From Diphasiastrum complanatum (lineage: Eukaryota > Streptophyta > Lycopodiopsida > Lycopodiales > Lycopodiaceae), in assembly GCA_029204225.1 (NCBI GenBank), contig CM055108.1:1246253-1310252 (forward strand): a stretch of DNA of 64,000 bases, in the 5' to 3' direction. A program made the translations under genes and the position numbers. The notes under the pieces are model-generated. The model was not told the origin of the DNA. It ran no database searches and was given only the letters and a program-made list of their open reading frames with translations. Below are positions 1 through 10,205 of the stretch, piece by piece. The stretch's first letter is position 1; every line of letters starts with the position of its first letter.

Positions 1-1593
1 CAAGTTTGAAGATTTGAATCACACATTGCAACATGGCTACAAATGGAAGCTTCATGTTGGAGAGCAATGATAGGTGGAGGAGAGCCCTTTGGCACCTCAA
101 CAACAATTTGAGGTACGATAGGAGAGCAAAGAAATCTCTTCATGTTATCAAGATGAATATTACTAATGAACTTCTCAAGGAATTTGGTAATTGCACTACA
201 TCTAGTGAAGCTTGGAAAACCTTGAAGAAGGTTTATGAATTCAAGTCTACATCAAGGGTACAAACCCTTAGGAGGCGAATCTTGCAATGTCTTTAAAAGA
301 AGGATGAAAGTGCTCATGCTTTTGTTTTGAAAGTTAAAGCTTTGAATGATGAATTTGCATGTATTGGAGAGAGCATTAAAGATAGTGAGTTTGTGCAAGT
401 AGTCCTTAATGGCTTATTGGATGAACATACTAACTTGGTGCAAAGTTTTGCTATTAAAAAGACATTACCAAGTATGGAGGACTTGCAAGAGTTCTTGGTG
501 GCTAAAGAATTTAGACACCAAGCAAGAGGAGGATCATCTTCTACATCTCAAGTTGGAAAGGAGGAAGCTATGTTCTCAAAAGAAAAGTTTAAGGGCAAGG
601 GCAAAAGCAAGAGGTCTAAAGGGTAAGATCAATGTGAGTCTTCCACTTTTGTTGGAAAGAAGAAAGAAAAATCAAAGCTAAAATGTTTTAATTGTGGAGT
701 CAAAGGACATTTTGTTAGTGATTGCTTCAGTAAGTAAAGAGATCAACGTGAGAAGCAAAGAGATCTAGCCCACTGATAAGGATGGTGTTGATAAACAAAA
801 TCCAACTGATTCCTTTGTCATGTCTTCTTGCTTGTTGGCTAATCATTGATATAGTGATCCTTGGTAGATTGATAGTGGAGCTAGCTCACATATGACATTT
901 CATAAGGAGTATTACTCTTCATTGGTGGCATATGAAGGTGACGAGAAGGTGATCTATATGGCCAATGATGGTGAGTTTGCAATCAATTCCTATTTTCTCT
1001 CTACTAATAGGAATGTGAATTTGAAGAATGTTTTGTTCATTCCATCAATCACTAAGAATATTCTTAGTGTTAGGACAAGGATATTAAGGTGGGGTTTGTT
1101 GGTGATTCTTGCTTGATCAAAATGAATGGAACCTTGATTGCCAATGGCAAGAGACAAGGTGATCTTTACAAACCTAATGAATATGCTGTTTTCAACCATG
1201 GTGGTTTGGAGACAAAGAAGCAAGTTTGTGAGGTTTGTTCAATGTCAAAGTCACATAGGTTTTCTTATTCTAGATGTAGATCAAGATCTAAGGTGTCTTT
1301 CAATAAGTACATTTGGATGTGAATTGTACTAGTGCTTTGAGTAATGGAGGAGCAAAAATGTTTGTGAGTTGCATTGATGACTTTAGTTGATACTATTGGA
1401 CTTATTTTCTAAAGTGTGAGGACTTCATACTTGATGTTCTTCTCAAGTTCAAGAATTTTGTGGAGAGTCAATTCAATATGAATATCAAGTGTTTAAGGTT
1501 GGAAAATGAAGACCTATCAACAAATTTCAAAGAGGTTTGTGTGGCACATGGAATCAAGAGAGATATCTCAAATACAAAGGTTCTACATGGTAG
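1..1593 (+). pseudogene. Ty1/copia gag-pol fragment (family C)
   Basis: Broken copia polyprotein running from the gag start (ATG at 33) into the integrase. Gag carries the UBN2-like block (LHVIKMNITNELLKEFG, then LRRRILQCL). A CX2CX4HX4C zinc knuckle lies at 684-725. The protease motif DSGASSHM starts at 871 and is preceded by an in-frame TAG where family members have Trp. Gag-pre-integrase and the start of the integrase follow to about 1590, with several stops and frameshifts (near 296, 626, 735, 1116, 1322). Reverse transcriptase and RNase H are absent, because sequence of another element begins at about 1594. The gag start context is almost identical to that of the minus-strand gag near 6780, so both belong to one family. 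Dead element; high confidence in family, moderate in exact ends. Confidence 0.85.
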
Positions 1594-2764
1594 GTGGTTT
1601 GCAACATCTTCTTCTCAATTAGATCCCTAATCAAGTGGTACTTGATCGCGATGTGTTTCGTTCTCGAGTGGAACACAGGATCTTTTGTCAAATGTATTGC
1701 AGATGTGTTATCCATCTGCAAGATCAGAGGCTCTTCCTTGTATTGCCAATTCGTCCAGGAACTGCCTGAGCCAGATTATCTCGTTGGCCATCTTTGCTGC
1801 TACAATGTACTCAGCTTCGTAAGATGACTGAGTCACAATGGTCTGCTTCTTGCTGACCCAGAGAACTGCCGCCCCTAACGTGATGGTGCATCCTCCTGGG
1901 ACGCTTTTACAATTGTCCTTGAGGGATGTCCAACTAGGATCACTATAGGAAAGCATCTTGAAACCTGCATCACAACAATAACACAAGCCATAATCTCTCA
2001 TTAAGATATTGCAAGACTTGTTTTGCAATCTTCCAATGTGTCGAGCTTGGATTTGTACAGAATTGGATCATCCTGAACACCGCATAAGCAAGGTTAGGGC
2101 ATGTGTTTTCTACAAGGTACATCAGCGAACCTAGCAGCTTCCTGTAGGGTGTGAGCTGCATTTGTTCTCTCTTTTCAAGGGTCATTGTAGGATCTTTCGC
2201 GAGCATGGTTCTCATCGTTTGGAAAGATCTGGGTAAGGCTCTCAACAGGTATGTGAGCTGCTTCTCAGCTGACACTGCATTCTCTGCTCCAAAGTTATGT
2301 AGTGATAGAAATAGACCCTTCATCTTCCTTACAAAAGAAGTGAGGTCTTTCCCATACCACTGTAGATTTGTCAGTTGATCTTCTAGCATCATTATTTGAC
2401 TTTTTGATTTCATTTGAAATCTCGTGAGCAATGCATCCCACATCTCCTTAGCGTTGGAGAGTGTAGCCAGGTCAAGTGTGAGATTGTCTTCGATGGATGA
2501 AGATAGCAAGGCTACTACCTTGTCATTTTTCTCCCTCCACTTGCGTAGTTCCTTGTCTAGCATCTCCTCTGTGCCATCCACCCAGGGGAATAAATCTTCA
2601 CCCTTGAGTATCAATGATGTCTTAAGTTTCCAGACTAAAAAGTTAGATCTTGATGAATCAAGAACTGTACAGATCTTGTTCTGTATGCTGCTGATTAAAG
2701 CCATTGCTTCTGGAGTCTGTTCTCTTGTTGATGGTTGTTCGTCTGAATCTACTTTCTTACAATA
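1594..2764 (-). pseudogene. Copia deletion derivative: gag fused to RNase H
   Basis: Minus-strand copia relic. A reading frame from 2704 has about 180 residues of gag (LVWKLKTSLILKGEDLFPWV, then EMWDALLTRF). It passes directly, near position 2160, into the end of reverse transcriptase (TPYRKLLGSLMYLVENTCPN, then THWKIAKQVLQYL). After a frameshift near 1990 it continues as RNase H (YSDPSWTSLKDN, VSKKQTIVTQSSYEAEY, WLRQFLDEL) to about 1600. Zinc knuckle, protease, integrase and the catalytic RT core are all missing, so this is an internal deletion of over 2 kb joined in frame. The gag differs from families A, B and C in the window. No LTR could be recognised at either end, so boundaries are approximate. 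Non-autonomous and probably inactive. Confidence 0.8.
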
Positions 2765-2796
2765 GTTCTAAGAGATTTATCTTCACTACAAGTGTT

Positions 2797-5009
2797 CAAT
2801 AATGTGAGATTGTAGGTGTTGGATCCATTCCTTTATGTCTAGGATAGATCTAGACAATGTTCTTTATGTACCTTCAATCACAAAGAACTTGTTGAGTGTA
2901 GGACAACTTATGGATAGTAAATTAGATGTACATTTCAAGCATGGAGCATGTTCTATCTTGAAAGATGAAGAATGTGTTGCTAGTAGTTTCAAGCAAGGGA
3001 GTTTATTCATATTGGATGCTAATGTAATGTTTGGATGTGTGAACATGGCAAGGGAGGAGCTCACTCAAGTGAAATTATGGCACAAAAGGTTAGGCCATCC
3101 TAACTACAAAGCTATGGAGACCATGGTGAAAAGGAGCTAGCAAGTGGACTTCCCAAAACCATATCCAAGTGTGGAAATCTTTGTGAAGCTTGTGGACTCT
3201 CCAAATCTCATAAGCTACCTTTCAAAAGATCTTTGACAAGATCTAACTCTCCTCTTGACCTTATACACTCAGATGTTCATTCATTTTCACATGAATCAAA
3301 TGGTGGAGCTCTTATGTATGTCACTTTTAATGATGATGGATCAAGATACTCTTGGGTTTATCTCTTGTCTAAGAAAAGTGAGGTTTTTGAGTCCTTTGTA
3401 AAGTTCAAAACCCTTGTGGAAAAGCAACTTAATACTAGCTTGAAAGCATTAAGAAGTGATAATGGAGGGGAGTACATCTCCAATAGGACGAAAGAGTTTT
3501 GTGAAACTAATGGCATCATGAGAGATTTTAGTTGCACAAATACTCCACAACAAAATGGAGTAGTTGAGAGAAAGAATAGGACACTATGTGAGTGTGCTAA
3601 AGCTTGGAGGTTAGATGCATCCCTTCCTATTTCATTTTGGGGAGAAGATATTTTATGTGCAAACTTTCTATGTAATAGAATGAGTAATGGTGCCATTAAA
3701 GTACTTACACCTTATGAGATGTTGTATTGCAAAAACCCAAATCTTAGTGATTTAAAAGTTTTTGGATGTACTTGTTATGTACATTTTCCTTTAGAAACAA
3801 GGAAAAAGGAAGATGCCACTTCTTTTAAAGACATCTTTGTTGGTTATAGTGAAAATAAGAAAGCTTATAGGATATTTGATCCTATTACCAAGAAAGTTGT
3901 TGTAAGTAGAGATGTACTTTTTGATGAATCTCTCCAAGCCAAAGGAAAGGTGGCCTCCAACAACACTCAACTTGTCAAGGATCATGCTATGGCCGAGGAG
4001 GAGCTTCATGAAGACGAAGACCAAGTGAAACTTATTCAAAGTCCAAGGGTGTCAAGAAGATCAACAAGGACAAGGATTGAGCCATCAAGGCTCACTTATA
4101 GTGAAAAAGGGGAGCAAAGGGAAGATTCTCAACTACTCAACTCTTATGCTTTCTTGACTACTATGCTTGAAGAACCAACTAGTTTTGAGGAAGCAAATAA
4201 GTCTCAACATTGGAGGAAAGCTATGCAAGTAGAGTTTGATGCATTAATGGAAAATCAAACTTGGAAGCTTGTAGATCTACCTTATGGAAAGAAGCATCTT
4301 ACTTGTAAATGGATATATAGATTGAAATATAATCAAGATGGTTCCATTCATAAGTATAAAGCTAGACTTGTAGCAAAAGGTCTTTTGCAAGTCAAAGGCA
4401 TAGATTATGATGAAACCTTTGCACCTGTTGCAAAGCTTGTGACCATTAGATTAATCATATGTCTTGCTACTTCTTTCAAATGGGAGGTTTTTCAACTTGA
4501 CGTGACAAACTCTTTCTTGAATGGATTCTTGGAAGAGGAAATCTACATGTGACAACTCGAGGGCTTCATCAAAGATGGAAGACAAGGTGTGTTTTTTTGA
4601 AGAAGAGTCTTAGTATGGACTCAAGCAAGCACCAAGAGCATGGTACTCTAGGTTGCATTCGTATCTTATTTCCATTGGATTTGTTGTAAGTTCTTATGAA
4701 CCATCATTGTACTACAAATGTACTGATGGGAAAATCATTATCTTAGTTTTATATGTTGATGACATTATACTCACAAGAAATGATCTAGATAGCTTCCATG
4801 CTCGAACAAAGCACATTGAGATTTCACATCATTTCGTGAGGGAGAAAGTGCAAGTAGAGGAGATCAAGCTTATTCATGTTTCATCATTAGATTGCATTGC
4901 TGATATACTCACCAAGGTATTGCCTAAAGATCCATTTGTAAAATTAAGATTGGCTCTTGGAGTTATAGATAGATCTATGCTAGATTTACCAAGCTAGATT
5001 TTTGAGGAG
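2797..5009 (+). pseudogene. Copia pol remnant with internally deleted RT/RNase H
   Basis: Plus-strand copia pol. It starts inside the protease region (VLYVPSITKNLLSVGQL), then gag-pre-integrase (LWHKRLGHPN near 3080). A one-base loss in an A-run near 3128 shifts the frame. The integrase follows, with Asp in LIHSDVHSF, Asp in RSDNGGEY and Glu in QNGVVERKNRT all present. RT begins at about 4205 (WRKAMQVEFDAL, KWIYRLKYNQDGSI, FQLDVTNSFLNG) and is broken by TGA at 4550-4552 and a frameshift near 4597. The YVDDIILT motif near 4755 joins directly at about 4790 to [11 protein letters not shown], the end of RNase H. The RT thumb and most of RNase H are therefore deleted. Coding ends at 4995 and a purine tract leads into an LTR. 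Confidence 0.85.
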
Positions 5010-5600
5010 TGTGAGAAATACAAAAATTATGCTTGATCAAGGCCAAAATCATGTATATAGGATGATTACACATGTGTGGAGCCTGTTACCACATGTGAAG
5101 TTAGTGTACTTGTCATGTACCATAATCATATAGGTTCTACATATGATTAAATTCAAGTTCTAGTGGCTAAAAAGGCCAAAAACTAGTTTTCTAGACATAT
5201 GACACATGGCATCAATCTATTGATTGCATGAGCCACATCCTTAGGTTAGATGTCACATCCCATGAGTAGAGGACAGCTCACACGTGTGGAATAGGCTGAA
5301 GTAGGCGAGTTTTGACTTCTATAAGATTTCCAAGTAGATCTCCATATAGTAGGAAATTGGACCAAAAATGTTCAAAATAGAAAGTTTGATCCAAGTGTCA
5401 ATTTTGGATGATGATTCACCATATGACAAAGCATCCTCACACGTGTGAGATCTGATGCATGATCAGTACCTCAAACTCCAGAAAGTGTATTTATAGAGGC
5501 ATATTTGCCCATAATCAACATGAAACATCAATCTTGATTTTGGAAGTAATTTTGTGTCAATCTCTCCATTTGTCTACATTTGTTTTGAATGTTTTGAGTT
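5010..5600 (+). repeat. 3' LTR of the copia element at 2797-5009
   Basis: Begins TGTGAGAAATAC immediately after the purine tract TTTGAGGAG, as expected for a 3' LTR. It contains a TATA-like box TATTTATAG at 5488-5496 and two copies of the palindrome CACACGTGTG (5279-5288, 5438-5447). The 3' end is not sharply visible; the minus-strand gag of family C begins by about 5615, so the LTR is probably truncated or abuts it. No matching 5' LTR occurs in the window. Confidence 0.6.
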
Positions 5601-6348
5601 TCTATCATAGTGTAGTAAATTTGATTTGCTTGCTACCTTCATCTCTTTGCTTCTTCAAACATTCATTAGCAAAATGCCCTTGATTTCACAATAAAAGCAT
5701 TTCAACTTAGACTTATCTTTCGTTTTGCCAAAAGAGAAAGTGTCATCTTGATCTTGCATTTTAGACCACTTGCCTTTGCCTTTACCCTTGAACTTGCTTT
5801 TGATGAACATAGCCTCCTCTTCATAATGAGATATTGATGTAGATCCACTTCCTCTTGATTGAAGCCTATACTCCTCATTCACCAACATCTCTTGCAAATC
5901 CACAATACTTGGCAAATTCTTTTGAAAAACTTTGAACAAGATTAACGTAATCATCCAACAAGCCATTGAGTATAACTTGAACAAGTTCTACCTCCTTAAT
6001 GCTTTCATCAATACATGCTAACTCATCATTGAATGCTTTAACCCTCAAAACAAAAGCATGAGTAATCTCTTCCTTCTTTTGAAAACTTTGAAAGATTTGC
6101 CTTCTAAGAGTAAGCACTCTTGATGTGGATTTGGATTCATAAAGCTTCTTCAAAGCTTCCCAAGCCTCCAAAGATGATGTGCACTTACCAATCTCCTTGA
6201 GAACTTCATTGGTAACATTCATCTTAGTCATGTGTAGAGCCCTTTTGTCCCTCTTATCATACCTCATATCTTGAGATGCTTGAGGCCTCTCCTCCACACC
6301 TGCAACAATCTCCATCAACTCATTCACCTCCAATAAGGACTCCATCCT

Positions 6349-6492
6349 TGTTAGAAATTCATAAATGATAATATGGATGGACAGACTAGGATTTGAACCC
6401 AGGACCTCCCTCATACCGGATGAGATGCTCTACCCCTAAGCTATCCGCCATGTTTGATAGTTCTCTCCAGAGTGTGGATTGATATTACAACA
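6349..6492 (-). repeat. TRIM 3' LTR (144 bp)
   Basis: Downstream LTR in minus orientation, starting TGTTGTAATATC next to the polypurine tract and ending in TTTCTAACA. It is clearly similar along its length to the other LTR, but carries a 29-base block near the end (around 6355-6383) that the other copy lacks. Confidence 0.85.
6380..6452 (-). promoter_or_regulatory. tRNA-like Pol III A and B boxes in TRIM 3' LTR
   Basis: Second copy of the tRNA-like module: A-box-like TAGCTTAGGGGTAGAGC at 6427-6443 and B-box GGTTCAAATCC at 6389-6399, minus strand. The anticodon-like stem TCTCA/TGAGG pairs fully here if one G-T pair is allowed. Conservation of both boxes in both LTRs suggests they belong to the element. 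Confidence 0.68.
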
Positions 6493-6580
6493 CCCCCCCT
6501 CAAGCCACACTTGGTTGGGGTCCTAGCTATCACCTGTCCCACAACTTGGGTCATTTAACCATGGCTTTGACACCATGAAC

Positions 6581-6695
6581 TGTTAGGTCTAGGATTCGAA
6601 CCTAGGACCTCTCTCATACCGGATGGGATGCTCTACCACTGAGCTATCCACCTTGTTTGATAGTTCTTTCTAGAGTGTGGATTGATATTCCAACA
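6581..6695 (-). repeat. TRIM 5' LTR (115 bp)
   Basis: Upstream LTR in minus orientation, starting TGTTGGAATATC and ending CTAGACCTAACA, five bases before the primer-binding site. Shares the tRNA-like core with the other LTR. Confidence 0.85.
6583..6655 (-). promoter_or_regulatory. tRNA-like Pol III A and B boxes in TRIM 5' LTR
   Basis: Read on the minus strand. The A-box-like TAGCTCAGTGGTAGAGC is at 6630-6646 and the B-box GGTTCGAATCC at 6592-6602. The D-arm (GCTC/GAGC) and a perfect 5-bp T-stem (CTAGG/CCTAG around TTCGAAT) can be drawn. The anticodon stem has a mismatch and U33 is not Thy, and the acceptor stem pairs poorly. It is therefore a tRNA-derived promoter-like module rather than a functional tRNA gene. 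Confidence 0.7.
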
Positions 6696-6799
6696 ATCCT
6701 CACCTTCCAAGTAGAATAGTTGATTGAGGTAAGCCTATCATTGCCTTCCAACATGAATCCACCACTTGTAGCCATGTTGCAATGAACTATATTTCATAC

Positions 6800-6917
6800 G
6801 TGGAGAACCGAAAATAGCAATAAATGATTATTATACACATAGAATTGCAAGATAACATCATGAGAGTGCACCAATGAGTAGTAGAACCCAAGGAGAACCA
6901 TGTTTAATGATGAAAAG
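6800..6917 (-). repeat. LTR of family C copia, left piece
   Basis: Reverse complement of part of the family C LTR seen complete at 15973-16622 (match to about 16310-16400 of that copy). It continues at 11404 on the other side of the family A insertion. The inner LTR end and the primer-binding site are missing, and the gag start follows directly. Confidence 0.75.
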
Positions 6918-7030
6918 AGTTAGAATTAAAGTTAGAATCACTATGTTACTGTACTGTGGGTCCTCTCAGTGGATAAGGATCAGTTGGCCTCGCCACAAGG
7001 CAAGTCAACGGGACATGCGTCCCGCCAACG
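6918..7030 (+). repeat. Truncated 5' LTR, family A copy 1
   Basis: First ~113 bp of the 275-bp family A LTR (compare 11129-11403), ending at CCCGCCAACG and followed almost at once by the gag ATG at 7034. In the second copy the same gag start is preceded by a leader of over 1.2 kb. Confidence 0.8.
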
Positions 7031-7033
7031 AAC

Positions 7034-8434
7034 ATGGGAGAGTCCATTTTGAGTGAAAGTAACAAATTGGACGGGATTTCCAACTATGCAGTGTGGAAAG
7101 TCAAAATGAAAAACATACTGATGGAGAAAGATGTGTGGGAAGTTGTCACAAGTGATGAGAGAAGGCCGCCAAATGAAGCAGACATCAAAGTGTTCGACAA
7201 AAAGATGAGGAAAGCTTTGACCTTCATTAACTTGTCAGTGAAGAATCACATCATTACCCACATTTGTGATGCTATTACACCCAGACAGGCATGGGATGTG
7301 CTAAAGGAGCAATTCGAGACGTCAAATCCGTCAAGAATCATGTTACTGAAGTCAAAGTTGAATAGTGCCCACATGGAGCAAGGAGAGCACATTCAGACAT
7401 ACATGACTAGAATAAAGACAATGAGAGATGAACTGCATTCTATTGGAGAGTGCATACATGATGTGGAGCTGGTGCATAATGCATTATGCGGCATTGCAGA
7501 ACCCTATCAGATGTTTGTGAGCAGAATAGCATCAAGAGAAAGATTGCCAACCTTGGACGAGCTCACAGGAATTTTGATGCAGGAAGAGTAACGACTGTCT
7601 AAGCAACAATTTGCCAAGTCTCAAGAGGATGAGGGATCTTCCAGCAAAATTAAGAAGAAAGACAAGTGCTTCCATTGTGGTAAAAAGGACCATTGGAAGA
7701 GTGAATGTCGCAAATTCCTGGCAGAACAAGACAAGGGAAAACCAAAACAAGCAGGTAACCTTGTCGATGAGGGTGAGATTGAAGACTCTAGCATCTTCAT
7801 ATTTGCACTGTCATCTAATCAAGATGATCAAGCATGGTATATTGACTCAGGAGCCACAAGACACATGACAGACAACAAGAATTGGTTTAGTAGTTTGAAG
7901 GTGTTGGATAATAAAACATATGTTCCACAAGCAAATGGTGAGGTGTGCATGATCAAGAGGATAGGCACAGTTTCAATCCAACTGCCTGATGGCAAAATCA
8001 GGATGATCAGGGAGGTACTTTACGTACCAGGTTTGAAGAAAAATCTACTTTCTGTTGGAGTCATTACTGATCAAAAGTTCAGAGTAGAATTCACCCATGA
8101 TTGTTGCTTTGTGAAGGATGCGAACCAAAAGTTCAAAGTTATTGCGAATGGAATAAGAGAGCCCAATACAAAATTGTACATGTTGAATGCTACAATCAAG
8201 GGGCAACATGGACTTGTATCGTCCATTCCTTTGCAAACTGAGTTGTGGCACAAGAGGCTTGGTCACTTGAACTTGGGAAGCCTCAGTTTGATGAGAAAAT
8301 TAGAGATGGTAACAAGACTGCCTACCATAGAAGATCACTTGAAATTGATGTGCGAAACTTGTGTATATGGGAAGCAACATCGAGAGAAGTTCAATAAAGG
8401 GGTGTTGCAAGAGCAAAGAACATCTTGGATTTAA
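7034..8434 (+). pseudogene. Copia gag-protease region, family A copy 1
   Basis: One frame from ATG 7034. Gag begins MGESILSESNKLDGISNYAV and includes WKVKMKNILMEKDVWEVV and the AWDVLKEQFETSNPSRIM block. A TAA at 7589-7591 replaces a Gln found in copy 2, and about 30 residues of linker are deleted there. A CX2CX4HX4C zinc knuckle is intact at 7667-7708 (CFHCGKKDHWKSEC). The protease signature WYIDSGATRHMT follows near 7840, then KKNLLSVG and the gag-pre-integrase LWHKRLGHLNLGSL near 8245. The frame closes at 8432-8434 after a one-base loss in a G-run near 8400. The integrase continues in another frame from about 8403. Confidence 0.87.
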
Positions 8435-9408
8435 TCCACACAGATTTATGCGGGCCTATGAGGACCATGTCCTTAGGAAAAGCCTTCTATTTCATGACCT
8501 TTATTGATGATATGTCACGTAAGATGTGGATCTACTTCTTGAAGAAGAAGTCAGATGCATTTGATAGCTTCAAGAACTTCAAAAACTTGGTCAAAAATCA
8601 GACAGGTAGGAAGATCAAAGTCCTAAGATCAGATAGTGGAGGTGAGTATAAGTCTAATGACTTCAATGATCTTTGTGATCAATGTGGGACTAAAAGACAA
8701 TTTACGCAAGCTCATACTCCTGCTCTCAATGGTGTAGTTGAGCGCAAAAATCGTACGATCGTGGAAAGTGCCAGATCTATGCTAGTTGAGATGAAACTAC
8801 CAAAAGATTTTTGGTCAGAAGCATGTAGCACGATAGTCTATCTTCAAAATAGAAGTCCTACCATTGCCATACCAAAGATAACACCTGAGGAAGCATTCAC
8901 AAAGAAAAATCCAAAGGTGAACCACTTGCGAATCTTTGGATGTAAGGCCTTTGTACAGATTCCTAAGGAAGAGAGACGTAAACTTGATGTAAAAGCTATC
9001 AAGTGCATATTCCTAGGATATGATGATCGTGTGAAGGGCTATAGATGTTTTGATCCAGTCGAAAACAAAATCCATATAAGCCGAGATGTTATCTTTGATG
9101 AATCCAAGATGTATGAAGACGAGGATGCTGAGAAGATAGACATATCCAGTGGAAAAGATGGTATAGTGAGAATACCACCTGATGATGATCCATTCATTGA
9201 CCTTCCGAGTAATGAACATGAGGATACATCTGAAGATACTACTACTCAACCTCAAGAAATAGGTTGGAGAGGTAGGACAAACCTTTTGGTGCAAGAAGGA
9301 TTGAAGTTACTTGTGACAAATGCAAGGAGAAGGATGTACCATGGGATACATTTTTACCAGGCAGCCGATCACCTGACAGAAAGCTCCCTAAGTGGTTTGA
9401 GAGATTGA
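8403..9408 (+). pseudogene. Copia integrase, family A copy 1
   Basis: Integrase catalytic core with all three acidic residues visible: Asp in LIHTDLCGP, Asp in LRSDSGGEYKS and Glu in LNGVVERKNRT. This is followed by the usual C-terminal stretch (LRIFGCKAFV, CIFLGYDDRVKGYRCFDP, ISRDVIFDES) and an acidic linker. The frame ends at 9408, but the reading that resumes the family consensus (DTFLPGSRSPDRKLPKWFER) is in another frame from about 9330. The same shift is seen in copy 2. It is part of a polyprotein whose frame is broken on both sides. Confidence 0.85.
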
Positions 9409-10199
9409 TGGAGAGCCGTGACATAGATGACTTTCCAGGATTATCTAACCAGGGAGAGCTACGAAGATCAACAAGAGAGAAGATACTACCTGAAAGGTAT
9501 GAAGCAAATTATGCTCTCTTATCTAGCATTATTCAAAGCAAAGAACCTTCGACTTATGGTGAAGCGAAGGATGATGACATTTGGATCAAGGCCATGGGAG
9601 AGGAGATGGAGTCAATTGCTAAGCATAGCACATGGGACTTAGTAGAACCCCTAGTTGGCAAGAAACCCACTAGTTGCAAATGGGTATACAGGACTAAGTA
9701 CCATGCAGATGGAAGTATAGCAAAGCACAAAGCAATATTGGTGATCAAAGGGTACGCACAAAATAAAGGCATTGACTATGAGGAGACCTTTGTGCTGGTT
9801 TGTAAGTGAAATACTCTATGTCTACTTATTGCTTTAGCTTCACATTTTGGTTGGCCTTTACATCAGATGGATGTGAAATCTGTTTTTCTAAATGGTGAGT
9901 TAGAAGAAGAAGTGTTCATGGATCAACCTGAAGGCTTTGTAATGAAAGGACATGAAAATAAAGTATGTCGCTTGAAGAAAGCGCTTTATGGTCTTAAACA
10001 AGCATCACGTGCGTGGTATAGCAAGATTGATGCCTACTTTCGTTGAAAGGGGATGGTGAGAACACATTCTGATCCAAATCTATATGTCTTATGCTTTGAT
10101 GGTATGGTTGCTTTGATAGCTCTTTATGTTGATGACTTGATTATTATGGGAAATAATCAAGAGATGATAGGCATGATCAAGAAAGACCTCATGGAATAA
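9330..10199 (+). pseudogene. Copia reverse transcriptase, family A copy 1
   Basis: RT N-terminus (IWIKAMGEEMESIAKHSTWD, CKWVYRTKYHADGSIAKHKA, GIDYEETF). A TGA at 9807-9809 follows VCK. The frame then continues with [40 protein letters not shown], a TGA near 10046, the catalytic ALYVDDLIIMG, and a TAA at 10197-10199 (ME*YEM). The TGA at 9807 and the TAA at 10197 occur at exactly the same places in copy 2, whereas the TGA near 10046 does not. The fingers, palm and YVDD catalytic aspartates are otherwise well preserved. Confidence 0.85.
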
Positions 10200-10205
10200 T
10201 ATGAG

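Larger units (their letters stand above)
6349..6695 (-). mobile_element. TRIM: miniature LTR retrotransposon with tRNA-like LTRs
   Basis: A 347-bp insertion inside a copia gag, flanked by the 5-bp duplication ATCCT (6344-6348 and 6696-6700). The same gag without the insertion is seen at 16850-16870. Direct terminal repeats lie at 6349-6492 (144 bp) and 6581-6695 (115 bp; the longer copy has 29 extra bases). Each begins TGTTAG and ends CAACA on the plus strand. On the minus strand the left LTR is followed after five bases by TGGTGTCAAAGCC (6563-6575), two mismatches from the tRNA-Met primer-binding site. The polypurine tract GAGGGGGGG (6493-6501) abuts the other LTR. The internal part is only 88 bp and non-coding. 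This is the structure of a TRIM. Unusually, each LTR contains Pol III A- and B-box-like sequence. Confidence 0.88.
5605..6795 (-). pseudogene. Copia gag (family C, minus), interrupted by a TRIM
   Basis: Minus-strand gag. It starts at about 6775 with the same ATG context as position 33 and continues with the typical block (LTSINY near 6730). A 347-bp insertion at 6349-6695 splits it. It resumes with MESLLEVNELMEIV, KALHMTKMNVTNEVLKEIG-type UBN2 sequence and LRRQIFQSF. A frameshift near 5880-5900 and another inside the zinc knuckle (KCFYCEIKG then lost frame, near 5675) end the frame; coding resemblance persists to about 5615. Protease and pol are absent on this side. Its LTR lies upstream in two pieces (6800-6917 and 11404-11723), separated by the family A insertion. 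Inactive. Confidence 0.85.

Noticed and set aside
6583-6655. A genuine tRNA gene
   Set aside because: The A/B boxes and T-arm are good, but acceptor pairing is poor, position 33 is not T, and it lies inside both LTRs of a TRIM.
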